Source: Paenibacillus sp. CC-CFT747 (lineage in GTDB: Bacteria; Bacillota; Bacilli; Paenibacillales; NBRC-103111). Taken from it: a stretch of 64,000 nt of DNA. Positions 34,549-44,156 of this stretch are shown here, piece by piece. The number at the start of each line of letters is the position of its first letter. The first letter of the stretch is position 1. A program made the translations under genes and the position numbers. Location: assembly GCA_030323305.1 (NCBI GenBank), contig CP106741.1:5021501-5085500 (forward strand), written 5' to 3'. The notes beneath the pieces were generated by a model, which was given only the letters and a program-made list of their open reading frames with translations, did not search any database and was not told the origin of the DNA.

Positions 34549-36343
34549 CTAGTTAACGGACTGGCTGTCGAGCTTGGCATCGATCTCGTTCACAAAGATC
34601 GAAGGGGCTCCCAATGGATTATGGAAATCGAATTCGACGGACGGTCCAAACTTACCCTTTCCTGTAACTCGTACCAGCATAGGCATAGGAGCGTGCCCTT
34701 CCGGCTTCCAGGCAGCGGAGATTTTGTACCGGCCGAGCGGGATATTATCCACTCCGTGACCGCCTGTGGAGAGAGTGTCGGCCATTTTCGTGATCGTTTC
34801 ACCGGCGCCTCCGTCAAACAAAGGGCCGACCGGTGTAAGGGTAACCTCCAGGTCGCTCATTTCGAACATCGGCAAGCTGTCGTCAAACGACCAGAAGTCG
34901 GGATGGATCTCGAGATGTCCGACTACCCCTTTAAGGGTGAAATGGCGAATGGCTCCCGTGCTTCCGGCGAAAGGCTGATCAACGTCCGATCTTAAGAAAA
35001 ACCTCTGTTCCTTCCCGTTATATTCTTTGGTGAAGGTGGTCGTCATGCTCCAGGTGGTGGGCAGCTGAGCCAGCTCGATCCGGTAAAAGCCCTTCTCATC
35101 GGTTACCGCCGCCAGGTTGCTGTCGGAGAACAGCATGTTATCCGCATTGATCGTCACGCCGGGAAGGGGATCTCCGTGGGCGTTGCGCAGGAAGCCTTTG
35201 ACCACATAGGGCTCCACTTCCCCTACCGAGGGAACGGGCGCCGGGGTTGGAGACGGAGACGGCGCTGGAACCGGTGATCCAGGATCCGCCTCTTCAATGT
35301 GGATCGTCCACACCTGGCCGCTGCTGGAGAACCCGACCTCGTAGCCGCTGTTTTCCGATACGAATCGCAGCGGAACCATGGTTCGGCCCCCATGATTTGA
35401 GCCGGCACATCCAAAGCGACCGCCTTGCCGTTAACCATGGCCGTAGTGCTGTCAATAGTCAACTCAATGGATTGCCCATCCTTCTTACCGATTGCTTTGC
35501 GAACGTTTCCTTCCTCCACCCAGTCCACCGTGAAGCCCAAGGTTTCGAACAACTGGCGGAACGGAACCAGCGTCCGGCCGTCTTTTAGGACAGGCGCCAT
35601 CTCGTCAAAATGAAGCTCCGTCCCTTTAAAGAAGACGCGGATCTCCAGATCCTGTGATCCCTGCGCCGGAGCCGGGACAGGAGTCGGCGTTGGAACAGGG
35701 GTAGGACTCGGTACCGGGGCTGGCGACGTGACCGGACTAGGCGAAGGCGCCGGTGTTTCTCCCGAAGTCATCGGCTGCTTGTATTTGATCGGCTTGGAGA
35801 CCACCGTGCCCTGAGGAGTTTCGATTTCTAGTACGTAGGACTGCGTTTCCTTGATCGTCCCATTGTCGCTCGCATAAAGGTCGAACGTGAGGTCGCCTTC
35901 AAACTGGCCGACCGGTTCTTTGACATCCTTCCGGAAGCCAGGATTAACGATGAGGTGTTCATGAGTCGTGCCGCTGTCGGTGGTTACCGTTTTATCCTGC
36001 ACCAGGCCGAGCAGCCATCCGGTGGTCACCCGATTGGTTCTCCATACCCCTGGTAATTGTCTTTGCCATAATCATCAGTGGATCGTAAGACAACGGCGTT
36101 AATCGTCGTTTTCTGGTTCAAGTGAAGCTGCAGCTTAAAGTGGCCGTCCTTCTTGCCCTCTGGGGTGAAATCCGCCGCCCCGACTACATCCGATCCCGTG
36201 TCCTGCAGGCTGAATTCTTTAATCTTGATTCCCTCCGGCTGCGTTTCCCCGAAAGCACCCGCTATCCCGTTAAATGCCAGACAGCCTGCCAGCAGCAGCG
36301 AGTAGCCGGCCATTTGTTTTCTCTTTCCGTAGCCCTTCATCAT
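34549..36343 (-). CDS. Secreted protein with copper-amine-oxidase-type stalk domain and carboxypeptidase-regulatory-like domain (two frameshifts)
   Basis: About 598 residues after repair. A signal peptide (MAGYSLLLAGCLAFNGIAGAF) is followed by a beta-rich domain (HFKLQLHLNQKTTINAVVL), a Pro/Ser/Thr linker, a stalk domain (LKDGRTLVPFRQLFETLGF... and TMVPLRFVSENSGYEVGFSS), a second Pro-rich linker, and a beta-sandwich (VVKGFLRNAHGDPLPGVTIN, TDEKGFYRIELAQLP) of the carboxypeptidase-regulatory type. Breaks are near 36028 and 35388 at G runs. It is extracellular or wall-associated; the two Pro-rich spacers suggest separated binding modules. It lies beside a small repeat protein. Confidence 0.75.
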
Positions 36344-36380
36344 TTCCTTTTCTCCTTCTCCCTCTAAAATTGGCGTAAAA

Positions 36381-36665
36381 TCAACCTACCTCTGGTTTCG
36401 CTTCCGGCTTGGCGGCCACCATCCACTTGGCTTGAGCCGTGAAAGCCATTTCCGGTTTCGCTTCCGGCTTGGCGGCCACCATCCACTTGGCTTGAGCCGT
36501 GAAGGCCATTTCCGGTTTCGCTTCCGGCTTGGCCGCAGCCGTCCACTTGGCTTGAGCTGTAGAAGCCATCTCCGGCTTCGCTTCCGGTTTGGCCCTCATG
36601 GATGCCGGAACGGCGATCGCGCCAAGCAGAGTCAACGCTAGCATTGCTTTTACTTTTTGATTCAT
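36381..36665 (-). CDS. Small exported repeat protein (20-residue repeats)
   Basis: About 94 residues. A signal-like N-terminus (MNQKVKAMLALTLLGAIAVP) is followed by three and a half copies of a 20-residue unit, AKPEAKPEM-A-STAQAKW-TAA in one version. Each unit has a KPEAKPE stretch and a W in AQAKW. ATG 36665 follows GGAGGTTATGGAG. The charged, Pro-rich and aromatic composition suggests an envelope or matrix protein; no family is recognised. It lies just upstream of the stalk-domain gene in the same direction. Confidence 0.6.
   Translation of the reverse strand: MNQKVKAMLALTLLGAIAVPASMRAKPEAKPEMASTAQAKWTAAAKPEAKPEMAFTAQAKWMVAAKPEAKPEMAFTAQAKWMVAAKPEAKPEVG
36391..36594 (-). repeat. 60-base tandem repeat inside the small exported gene
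   Basis: Units begin at 36391, 36451, 36511 and 36571 (last partial). The middle units are about 95 percent identical and keep the frame, pointing to recent expansion by slippage or recombination. Confidence 0.9.
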
Positions 36666-36823
36666 CTCCATAACCTCCATGTTCTCGTCTTGCTTACCCT
36701 TTGATCATAACGCTTTTCGGCTTCCGGTTTCATGAGTCATGGCCAGGAAGAACCGCGGGAAGAAGTTGGGAAGGAATCCGGGAACGGAATGGGAATTTCA
36801 TCTGCGATAGGACGCCAAAAAAA

Positions 36824-36858
36824 CCTCCCGGCCGCGCTCTCAAGAGGCAACCGGGAGG
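36824..36858 (-). terminator. Terminator of the LuxR-type response regulator gene
   Basis: Arms CCTCCCGG and CCGGGAGG, followed on the minus strand by TTTTTTTGGCG. Confidence 0.8.
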
Positions 36859-36898
36859 CTGTAAAGGAAGGATCCCGTAAGGATCAGGAGAGAATCCC

Positions 36899-37537
36899 CT
36901 ATTCCTCGCGGGCTTTCTGGACCAATCGTTTCGCGGCGTGGCGATCCGTAACCTGCAGCTTATTCAGGATATTCGAAACATAATTGGCGACGGTCTTGCT
37001 GGTGATGTGCAAACGGGCGGCAATTTGAGCGTTGCTGCTTCCCTCCGCAATCTGCTCCAATATTTCGAACTCGCGTTTCGTTAACTCTGAGAACGTAGGA
37101 TCGTCTGCCGGTACGGCAGGAGACTGGGAAAAATAATGCATCATCCGGCTCGCAATATCCGAGCTGAACACCGCTACCCCATTGCCTACCATTCGGATGG
37201 ATTGCAGCAGCTCCTCCTCATCGGAATCCTTCAGGATGTAGCCTTTGGCCCCCACCCGCATAGCGGTAAAAACCGACTGGTCGTCTCTAAACATCGTGAG
37301 GATCAGGACCTCGGTCGCGGGATGCTTTTCCTTGATCAGCCGCGTCGCTTCGATTCCATTCATTCCGGGCATACGGATATCCATGAGCACCAGGTCAGGC
37401 TGCAGCTGCTCGACAAGCGCTAACGACTCCTCCCCGGATGCCGCTTCCCCAATCACTTCCAGATCGTCTGTCGTCCTCAGCAAATTACGGACACCACTCC
37501 GAAATAACGGATGATCCTCTGCAATCACGATTCTCAA
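36899..37537 (-). CDS. NarL/LuxR-family response regulator
   Basis: An intact 212-residue regulator. The receiver has MRIVIAEDHPLFRSGVRNLL, the phospho-Asp in DLVLMDIRMPGMNGIEATRL and K in KGYILKDSDEEEL. The LuxR helix-turn-helix is FSELTKREFEILEQIAEG, then SNAQIAARLHITSKTVANYV. It starts about 20 bases after a NarX/DesK-type histidine kinase gene and is its partner. Targets are unknown; the divergent membrane-protein gene at 39951 is one candidate. Confidence 0.92.
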   Translation of the reverse strand: MRIVIAEDHPLFRSGVRNLLRTTDDLEVIGEAASGEESLALVEQLQPDLVLMDIRMPGMNGIEATRLIKEKHPATEVLILTMFRDDQSVFTAMRVGAKGYILKDSDEEELLQSIRMVGNGVAVFSSDIASRMMHYFSQSPAVPADDPTFSELTKREFEILEQIAEGSSNAQIAARLHITSKTVANYVSNILNKLQVTDRHAAKRLVQKAREE

Positions 37538-37558
37538 AATTCATGCTCCTCCTTCAAG

Positions 37559-39728
37559 TTAGATGGGCAATACGGCAAGCACTCTTGTACCACCCTGCTC
37601 CGCTGCTTCTATAGAACAATGTCCGCCTAATTCCGCGGCTCTTTCCCGCAGGGATTGAAGGCCAATGCCTCCTTTGCCGGGAAGCCTTGGCGTATAAGCG
37701 GATTGAAGGCCGTTGCCGTTGTCCACCACCTCGACAACCAGCTTCTGGGAATCCATCACATAAAGCTTGACCGTGCACTCGGACGCTTGGCTGTGTTTAA
37801 ACACGTTTGCCAGCGATTCTGTAACAATCCGGTAAGCGGCTACTTCAACCGCCGCCGGTAAAGCCGGAAGGGGAGGCGGTTCCTGCAGCTGGATATGGAT
37901 AGGGGTCACTCCCTGGTCATCCGCAAGCAGCCTGGCCGGCTTATTCAGCTCGTTAATTCTTTCTTCAATCGCGCTGATCAACCCCAGCTCGTCGAGGGAG
38001 GGTGGACGCAGGTCATGAACGAGTGTCCGAATTTCCTCAACGGTTGAACGGATGGTTTTGCGGAGATCTCCCAGCATCTCGATGGCAATGTCAGGCTTCC
38101 TGGTTACGAATTTCTCCGCCGTCGCCGAATTAAGCGCTAGTGCAGCAAGACGCGGGGCTAGATCATCGTGCAGATTTTTCCGTATTTGCCGCCGTTCCTC
38201 CTCCCGTGCCAAGACCAGCTTTTCCCGCGATTCCTGCAAATCCTTAGCGAGCAGCTTCATACCCAGGGTCATGTTCACATTTTCCACGATCGGGCCCGCT
38301 TGGTGCAGGAGCACCTCCAGAAACTTGTTATCCTCCGAAGAGAAGGCTTCCCGGGAGAACGCCTGGATAAGTAGAGCGTCCCCAGCTTTTCCCCGCGGTG
38401 GATAATGGGATACGACAGCACCTCATCCAGAGGGGAGCCGGAGGATGCCACAAAGGCATCCTTCTCCCCTAGTCCGATGGCAATGCCTGTGTAAGGCAGG
38501 CGCAACGAATCTTTAATTGTAGAGGCGAGTGCTTCCAGCATGGCCTCCGGGGCCATCGGCCGGACGAGCTGGCTTCCCAGGTCGAGCAGGACCGAATAGG
38601 GATCATCGTGGCGTCCTTTCCACATGCGGTTGATGAGCCGCTGCAGCTTTTCCTTTAAAGGAGCGAACGCGACGGCCACGAGAGCCGTCGAAGTTAACGA
38701 GATGAACAGATTGTTCTCCGTCTCAAAGATCCGGCTTAAATAATAGACCGAGAAAATATAAAGAGCCGCCACACTTAGAGTCAGGGCACCGTAGATCAAC
38801 GTTCTCCTGACAAGCGGATCAATATCCCACAGCCTGCGTCTTAATACAGCGAGGGTTAGGGTAAGCGGAATGGCCAATAAGCTCATATTCAGAATGGCAT
38901 TGAGGTACACATAGGTTAGGGCGCTTCCATCATTCAGACGGGGATCGAATAAGAGGCTCATGACGACAAAGCCGATCATGCTGACGGCAAGGCCGTATAC
39001 TACCCACTTGGTCTGCTGGCGCTGGGCCCGCGAGGATACCTTCCAATACCGGAAAACCTGCGAATAAATAAGGATCAGCGTGGAGCCGACGTACCATAAG
39101 GGCAGAAGGTAAGCGGAGCCTGGCATTCGGTTCCAGATGATTCCCTGGTTGAAGAAGCTGCTTACATCGACAAGCAGAATGAACAGGAAGACGCCTGCTG
39201 TCCATCTGGGCACGAACGAACCGTTGGGAAAGATTAAGAACAAGAGAGACAATCCGATCCAACCGATGGCCGAAACCAAAGAAAACCACCATTCCCCGAC
39301 GGCATTTCCTTGAAAGGCAATCGGGGTTAAGGAGGGAAAGGACGTGCCGAACGCCACCAGGGCCAAGGAAGCCAGAAGGGCCATCGGCTCCCGAAAGCCT
39401 TTCCGGAATAGAAGCAGCGCCGCCGCGTAGAAGCCGAACGTAAACCCAACGTCGATAATAACAAATAAGGCTGCGTAGGACTCAAGAGAGAGGAAATGCC
39501 TTGGGCATTCTCAAGGGGCATGGCCGGGACCAAAGTGCCGCAGCCGTCTAAGATGCAGGTGGTTACTAGTTTGTGGTAATACTTGAGGATCCCTGAAGAA
39601 TAGAGGACGACGGTAACGAGAGAAAACAAAGCGGTAAAAACCTGAAGGGCGGCAAGAAGCCCTTTATGCGGTACCCGGGCTGCGGGTTCCGCGGTGTGAC
39701 TGACGATCTGATCCTGCGTTTGCTGCAT
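37559..39728 (-). CDS. NarX/DesK-type sensor histidine kinase with multipass N-terminus (two frameshifts)
   Basis: About 723 residues after repair. The N-terminal half has about eight membrane segments (for example ALFSLVTVVLYSSGILKYY, WTAGVFLFILLVDVSSFF, LAVSMIGFVVMSLLF), then a GAF-like stretch (VLLDLGSQLVRPMAPEAML). The C-terminus has the HisKA_3 motif EEERRQIRKNLHDDLAPRLA with the phospho-His, and ATP-binding VTESLANVFKHSQASEC, DNGNGLQ and GGIGLQSLRERA. Breaks lie near 39478 and 38353, the second at a GGG run. The ATG follows CGGAGGGG. The extra GAF-like part suggests two input signals. Confidence 0.85.
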
Positions 39729-39950
39729 GTAACCCCTCCGACAATAGAACTCCTTCTATTATAGCGGGCAACCTGCTGCCTGAATACGGAGGAAATGGAA
39801 GTTCCCGAAGGAATTCCCGATTTTCCCAATGACTTTCCCAGGTTCCGTTCCCCGAATCTTGTGAGAGCCCTGCTCTGTTTCTCGTGATTCCCTCTCCCCT
39901 ATAATCGAACTCGCAAGCCAAATTCATTTATTCAGGAGGTTATTAGAAAC

Positions 39951-40532
39951 ATGAAAGAAACACGAGTAATTCAATGGTTGGGGATGATTTGTTTGCTGGC
40001 CGGTCTAAGCCGCATGGGGATGACACCAAGCTCCATGATCTGGGGAACGGACAGCATCCAGGAGTTGACCTTCGGAATCATTGCGAGCATTCTTATGTCC
40101 GTCGGCACGATCGCCATCTATATGGTGCAGGCAAGAGAGACGGGAGTTGCCGGGTTTATTACGGTGATGGGTATCATTCTGGGCAATATCTCCACCGCCT
40201 GTATGCTCTGGCCTTTGATTCAATCCGGTGCCACGCCCGCGGAACCCGAGGGAATAGCTGTCAATATCTTGCGCCTGCTTATGATGGTAGGATTAACCGG
40301 AGGAACCCTTGCCTTTACCTTTCTCTCCTACCGGGCGAACATCTTTCCGCGCTGGGTCATCGTTTTGCTGGTCTTGATGCTTTTGTCCATGGTGCTGCCG
40401 GTCGAAGACAACAAGTATATGGCTTTTTTCTGGGGATTGACGTATGTGGGTATGGGCTATGCCATTTGGAGGGGAAGATTGAATCCATCGAAGGTGCTGT
40501 ATGAGATCAACCATCAAACTTATCAACCTTGA
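39951..40532 (+). CDS. Six-helix membrane protein of unknown function
   Basis: A 193-residue protein with about six membrane segments (VIQWLGMICLLAGLSRMG, LTFGIIASILMSVGTIAIYM, GFITVMGIILGNISTACMLW, ILRLLMMVGLTGGTLAFTFL, WVIVLLVLMLLSMVLPV). It has no conserved catalytic motif that I recognise. The ATG follows CAGGAGG at ideal spacing. It is divergent from the histidine kinase gene, so it may be a target of that two-component pair. The 3' end overlaps the next gene by 32 bases. Confidence 0.75.
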   Translation: MKETRVIQWLGMICLLAGLSRMGMTPSSMIWGTDSIQELTFGIIASILMSVGTIAIYMVQARETGVAGFITVMGIILGNISTACMLWPLIQSGATPAEPEGIAVNILRLLMMVGLTGGTLAFTFLSYRANIFPRWVIVLLVLMLLSMVLPVEDNKYMAFFWGLTYVGMGYAIWRGRLNPSKVLYEINHQTYQP

Positions 40533-41385
40533 GTTGGCTCCGGCCGAACACTTGGAATTTACCACCCATTTCTCTGTATACCGGGAAAACATCAGACTAC
40601 GGAGAGACTGGAACCTGCCGCTTACCTCCGTTCCCCGGAACGATGCCTGCTATTGGGTTATGCGGCAAGGTCAACGAATCGGCGGTGTGCTGGCGGAAGC
40701 CAACAAACTGGGCCCCCTGTTCGTCATCCCGCCGAATAAGCTGGAGGACTCCTGGCTGCAGGAGCTGGTCGCCTACGTGATTTCGATCTCCGATTTCAGG
40801 ATACCCATCCAGGCGGCCGGTGTCCTTTCCTCCCAGCTGGAAGGGTTCCAGAGGAACGGATTTGCCCCGATCCTAACTCGTCATGGCATGATCCGGCCTA
40901 CCGCCCCTTTTCCAGCGGCATTTCCGCACGACTGGACGGCGGGGCAGCCCGATCCGGCAGATATCGACGAAGCTGGCCTCGGTTCTTCATACGGCCTTTC
41001 GACAGGGAACGGCCGATCCTTTCATGACCGACACCGAGGAGGACTTGAAGTGGGACCTGACGGACTTTTTTCTCTTATCGGAAAAGGACCTCCCCTTCGG
41101 CAGGCCTCAACGGTCATCCGGGATAACCACACCTCCTCGATTGCCGGCGTCTGCTTGATCGGACGCAATGAAGGCTGGCCGTTCCTTTCCTATATTGCTG
41201 TACTACCATCATATCGGGGAAAAGGATTGGCCACCGCGATGATCCAGCACGTCTTGTCCCGTCTTCATGAACAAGAACCGCTGCTCCTTTTGTTTTTGAC
41301 GGAGGGGAATCCAGCCAAGAACCTTTACGAGAAGCTCGGCTTCTGGTCGGCCCCAACCGTTACCCTGATGACCTACAACCAGTAA
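40501..41385 (+). CDS. GNAT-family N-acetyltransferase with a locally shifted segment
   Basis: A 294-residue double-GNAT-like protein. The C-terminal domain is clear: LSYIAVLPSYRGKGLATAMI (acetyl-CoA loop RGKGLA), LLLFLTEGNPAKNLYEKLGF. The N-terminal half (YWVMRQGQRIGGVLAEANKL) is a second, weaker GNAT unit. Residues about 160-200 in this frame (GSSYGLSTGNGRSFHDRHRG) look non-native, while another frame reads AFRQGTADPFMTDTEEDLKW, typical of these proteins, so two compensating indels probably flank the segment. The ATG follows AAGGTGCTGT and overlaps the membrane-protein gene. Confidence 0.8.
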   Translation: MRSTIKLINLELAPAEHLEFTTHFSVYRENIRLRRDWNLPLTSVPRNDACYWVMRQGQRIGGVLAEANKLGPLFVIPPNKLEDSWLQELVAYVISISDFRIPIQAAGVLSSQLEGFQRNGFAPILTRHGMIRPTAPFPAAFPHDWTAGQPDPADIDEAGLGSSYGLSTGNGRSFHDRHRGGLEVGPDGLFSLIGKGPPLRQASTVIRDNHTSSIAGVCLIGRNEGWPFLSYIAVLPSYRGKGLATAMIQHVLSRLHEQEPLLLLFLTEGNPAKNLYEKLGFWSAPTVTLMTYNQ

Positions 41386-41390
41386 AAAGA

Positions 41391-41939
41391 CTAGTGATAA
41401 GTACCCGTAAGATTGTCCTCCGTATCGATTAATAGCTTGGTTAGGAGAACCACTTGCCCTGCATGGTAGCTGTAATGCTCGCATACCTGAATAAGCAGGG
41501 TCTTCAGATCCCTCGTATAATGCGATTCGGTTTCGTAAGCCGGGCGCTCTATCATTTTATTCCAATCCTCGATCGAGTAACGGATGTCGATGCTGCTCTG
41601 CAGATCGTTTTCCGTTATCCCTTCAAGGATACGGGACGCCTGCTGCCTAACCTCACGAAGCCGTGCGATCAATTCTTTTCCGGATAGGCCTTGGTTTAGG
41701 GAAAACTCCTCTGACCGCTTCCGCGTAAAAGGAGCTTTCCCTATTCCGCTAACCAAATGCTGGTATTCGTTACCCGCCAGGTGCATACATAGGTTCCCTA
41801 TGCTGTTCATATTAGGTTTAATGCGGTGCCATATTTGTTCGTCGGACAGCTGGGCTAAGCAAGTCTCCATTCGCTTCAGCTGTTTGCTCATTTCCTTCAG
41901 AACGATATCGTTTAGTTTCAGATAGATGACCTCCCTCAA
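41391..41939 (-). CDS. DinB-family protein
   Basis: A 182-residue four-helix-bundle protein. IGNLCMHLAGNEYQHLV and YSYHAGQVVLLTKLL hold the histidines of the DinB metal triad, and RPAYETESHYTRDLKTLLIQ lies between. Proteins of this DUF1572-like type are putative thiol-dependent hydrolases or transferases, often bacillithiol-linked. The gene ends 5 bases from the convergent GNAT gene. The start at 41939 is the longest option; ATG 41888 is another. Confidence 0.8.
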   Translation of the reverse strand: MREVIYLKLNDIVLKEMSKQLKRMETCLAQLSDEQIWHRIKPNMNSIGNLCMHLAGNEYQHLVSGIGKAPFTRKRSEEFSLNQGLSGKELIARLREVRQQASRILEGITENDLQSSIDIRYSIEDWNKMIERPAYETESHYTRDLKTLLIQVCEHYSYHAGQVVLLTKLLIDTEDNLTGTYH

Positions 41940-41997
41940 GTTTTACGGCTGCCTCTCTTTTATCCGGCTAACGGGAAATGCTGCAGAACCATGAAAA

Positions 41998-42030
41998 AAG
42001 ATGACCCCTGTTCCTTCCAGAGGTCATCTT
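41998..42030 (-). terminator. Terminator of the TIR-like/hypothetical gene set
   Basis: Stem AAGATGACCCCT with AGAGGTCATCTT, followed on the minus strand by TTTTTTCATGG. Confidence 0.8.
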
Positions 42031-42067
42031 CCGTTAGCCGGTTAGGCTTTTCCCGCAAGTATAGCTG

Positions 42068-42298
42068 CTATACAAAAGACGGCATCCGGTCTATTACCTC
42101 GCCGCTCACAACTTCGACCAGCTTCATCGGCTTTCCCTGAATGGAAGGACCCAGCAGGATCTGCTTGGAGCATCCTATTAAAACGGGAGCAGAAGGACGA
42201 CCCCGGCGCAAGCGTGATGATCCAAGCTTTCCTCCTGCACCCCATCGGTTTCCGGCGGATTTTCCTGGCTGACTCGTCCCTTTTCCTTTGTCGCTCAT
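42068..42298 (-). CDS. Small basic hypothetical protein
   Basis: A 76-residue frame starting MSDKGKGTSQPGKSAGNRWG and ending KLVEVVSGEVIDRMPSFV. ATG 42298 follows GGAGGGGATTCG and overlaps the stop of the upstream hypothetical gene, so coupled translation is likely. Gly/Lys/Arg-rich start, hydrophobic middle (LIGCSKQILLGPSI). No family is recognised. The terminator is about 40 bases after the stop. Confidence 0.5.
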   Translation of the reverse strand: MSDKGKGTSQPGKSAGNRWGAGGKLGSSRLRRGRPSAPVLIGCSKQILLGPSIQGKPMKLVEVVSGEVIDRMPSFV

Positions 42299-42683
42299 TT
42301 CGAATCCCCTCCGACGATGTGTTTAATGGTAGTCAACAGCTCCGCATTATGATCGACAACTTTTTGAAGATGTTCTTTGGTAAGAACCGAATCTCCTACA
42401 AGGTTTATTGACAAAACATGGTTTTCACCTAAAGGATAACATAGCACACTAACCTTTTCAACGTGCTGCTCATGAGTAAAGGACCACTTGTTGCTCTGCT
42501 GAACTTTGATGACGATAGGCGGCTCCTTCTCGGAATCAACCGATTGAAAGGGATAAAAAGCCCCTTCATCTATATTACCCGCTGCATAGGCCATTCCATC
42601 CGTTCCCTGCTTAACGTATAGGACGACGTGCGTGACTTTCGTTTCGCCCAAGGGGGAACCAGGAAGGAGACCCGGATGCCTTC
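42295..42683 (-). CDS. Hypothetical protein of about 128 residues (probable frameshift near the start)
   Basis: The main frame reads TKVTHVVLYVKQGTDGMAYA, PIVIKVQQSNKWSFTHEQHV and ends TTIKHIVGGDSK. It has no good start; GTG 42683 in another frame gives KASGSPSWFPLGETK if one C of the C5 run near 42655 is removed. Such a start would sit 2 bases from the stop of the TIR-like gene. A mixed alpha/beta soluble protein with no recognised family. Being in the same unit as the TIR-like gene, it could be a functional partner or simply a passenger. Confidence 0.5.
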
Positions 42684-42685
42684 AC

Positions 42686-43202
42686 TTAAGGCATGGTACC
42701 TTTTGGAGAGGGGGCCTCCTCGGTAAGAGGGACTATTCTGCTCATTTCCCAAAACAATTTGACGATACTTCCGTTTCTTTTGGCTTTATCGATGGGGTCG
42801 ATGAAGAAGGATTCCTCCGCTATCACTTTGGCCATACGGGCACAGGCGACGGAAACGGCTGCTTCCAGCTCGTCATCATGACCATATTCATATTGCAGAA
42901 GGGTAATACCGGCCAGATCAGACAAAAGATGATAAGTGCCTACCCGTACGTCTTTAATATGTTCCCCGTCGCTCACTTCAAGATCTTGAGGAATTAGACA
43001 GAAGACCCGTACCATAATCGCACTGGCTCAATCTTCTGGATAACGATTCCATCGTATAGTCATTTTCTTGGAAGGTACCATTATACCAAGGCAAAACCTG
43101 TGCAACCCTTTGAAGATTGGAATGAATAGCAGGGCCGTACTTCATAGATTCGCGAGAAGAACCTATGAACAATTTCGGTTTGCTTGCCGGTTTTATAATC
43201 AC
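42686..43202 (-). pseudogene. Decayed TIR-like (PF10137-type) protein lacking its catalytic block
   Basis: The start KPKLFIGSSRESMKYGPAIH, VLPWYNGTFQENDYTMESL and LSQCDYG matches the first half of predicted nucleotide-binding TIR-like proteins used as NAD-degrading effectors in some antiphage systems. The second half continues in another frame as VRVFCLIPQDLEVSDGEHIK, HLLSDLAGITLLQYEYG and AVSVACARMAKVI, the usual end of that domain. The roughly 40 residues normally between them, with the NVxFELGLFIG stretch and catalytic Glu, are absent. GTG 43202 follows AAAAAGGAG. An inactive remnant is most likely; a sequencing deletion is the alternative. Confidence 0.65.
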
Positions 43203-43292
43203 AAGATAGACTCCTTTTTACGAACATATGTACCTACTCATTATACACCATTTTGGCATTTGGTAAAAGCTGGTTTCGTCTTAAAAAATAAA

Positions 43293-43307
43293 CCGCGCTG
43301 GGCGCGG
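43293..43307 (-). terminator. Terminator of the glycosyltransferase gene
   Basis: Stem CCGCGC with GCGCGG, loop of 3, followed on the minus strand by TTTATTTTTTAAG. Confidence 0.75.
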
Positions 43308-43356
43308 CCAAGATTGCTTCCGTATTGTTGTTTCAAGACCTGCCACCTGTCCTTTT

Positions 43357-44103
43357 TTATCTTACCGCGCGGTCGGCAAATCTTTCGTAGTTGTCCGTCA
43401 CTGCCAAGGCCAGACTCCCTTTCCTATAGAAGTTGTCGTCGACCCTCCAGGTGTGGCTCTGTTTGTTTTTTCTTCGCATGTAGACGTAATTATAGGGGGA
43501 GGTAGCGTAAGTCTTATATCCTTTCTTTCGGCAATCGATCAAAAATCTCACATCCTCCCCGATGGAACGGTCGGCAAACCGCACCCGGGTTAATACCCGT
43601 CTCCTGAATAAAATCGTACCTCCCTGAACCAGCAGGGAGACCCTGTCTTTCTCTTCGGGTGACCTAAGGAGGAGCCTTTTGGCAGCAGCAAGGTAAACCA
43701 GGCAGGCGTGCTTTCCGACCACATCGCTTTTCGTACGATAGAGAGCTTTCACCTGCTCCTTCAAGTAATACGGCGAGTAATAGTCGTCATCATCAAACTT
43801 AGCGATTAATGGATATTGAGCTTTGGCTATTCCGCAGTTTAAGCATTGGCCCAATGATAGTTTTTCGGGAACTTGATACACCCTCACATCTTCATATCTC
43901 CGGGTTACGGCCCGATAAAGGTCCAGCTTCATGCTGTCTTTGTTGAGGATGAGGATAAGCTCTTTCTTTCGGTACCGCTGATTTCGATAGTTGGCGAGAA
44001 TGTTTCCAAAGAATTCCGGACGATTGGTGCAGACCACAATCGAGACCCCGCTGGCAGCAGCTGCTCTGGCCACATACACCCTCCCTTCGCTTCTGTACTT
44101 CAT
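43357..44103 (-). CDS. Family 2 glycosyltransferase
   Basis: A 248-residue GT-A glycosyltransferase. SIVVCTNRPEFFGNILANYR opens the nucleotide-binding fold, and PLIAKFDDDDYYSPYYL gives the DxD metal motif. FRRRVLTRVRFADRSIGEDV and the ED of GEDVRF act as the usual catalytic acid region. The closest resemblance is to CgeD-like spore or capsule glycosyltransferases of Bacillales. No transmembrane segment, so cytoplasmic. It is not in an obvious polysaccharide cluster. Confidence 0.85.
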   Translation of the reverse strand: MKYRSEGRVYVARAAAASGVSIVVCTNRPEFFGNILANYRNQRYRKKELILILNKDSMKLDLYRAVTRRYEDVRVYQVPEKLSLGQCLNCGIAKAQYPLIAKFDDDDYYSPYYLKEQVKALYRTKSDVVGKHACLVYLAAAKRLLLRSPEEKDRVSLLVQGGTILFRRRVLTRVRFADRSIGEDVRFLIDCRKKGYKTYATSPYNYVYMRRKNKQSHTWRVDDNFYRKGSLALAVTDNYERFADRAVR

Positions 44104-44156
44104 AATATGAAACCAATAAAGGACCGGTGTAGGTCATAAGGCAGCAGCCCTGCCCG

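Noticed and set aside
34461..34549. CCTTATCCG/CGGATAAGG pair considered as an attachment site or IS end
   Set aside because: Only 9 bases, widely spaced, with no transposase or integrase gene nearby.
36391..36594. 60-base tandem repeat considered as a CRISPR array
   Set aside because: There are no spacers; the units are contiguous, in frame and encode protein repeats.
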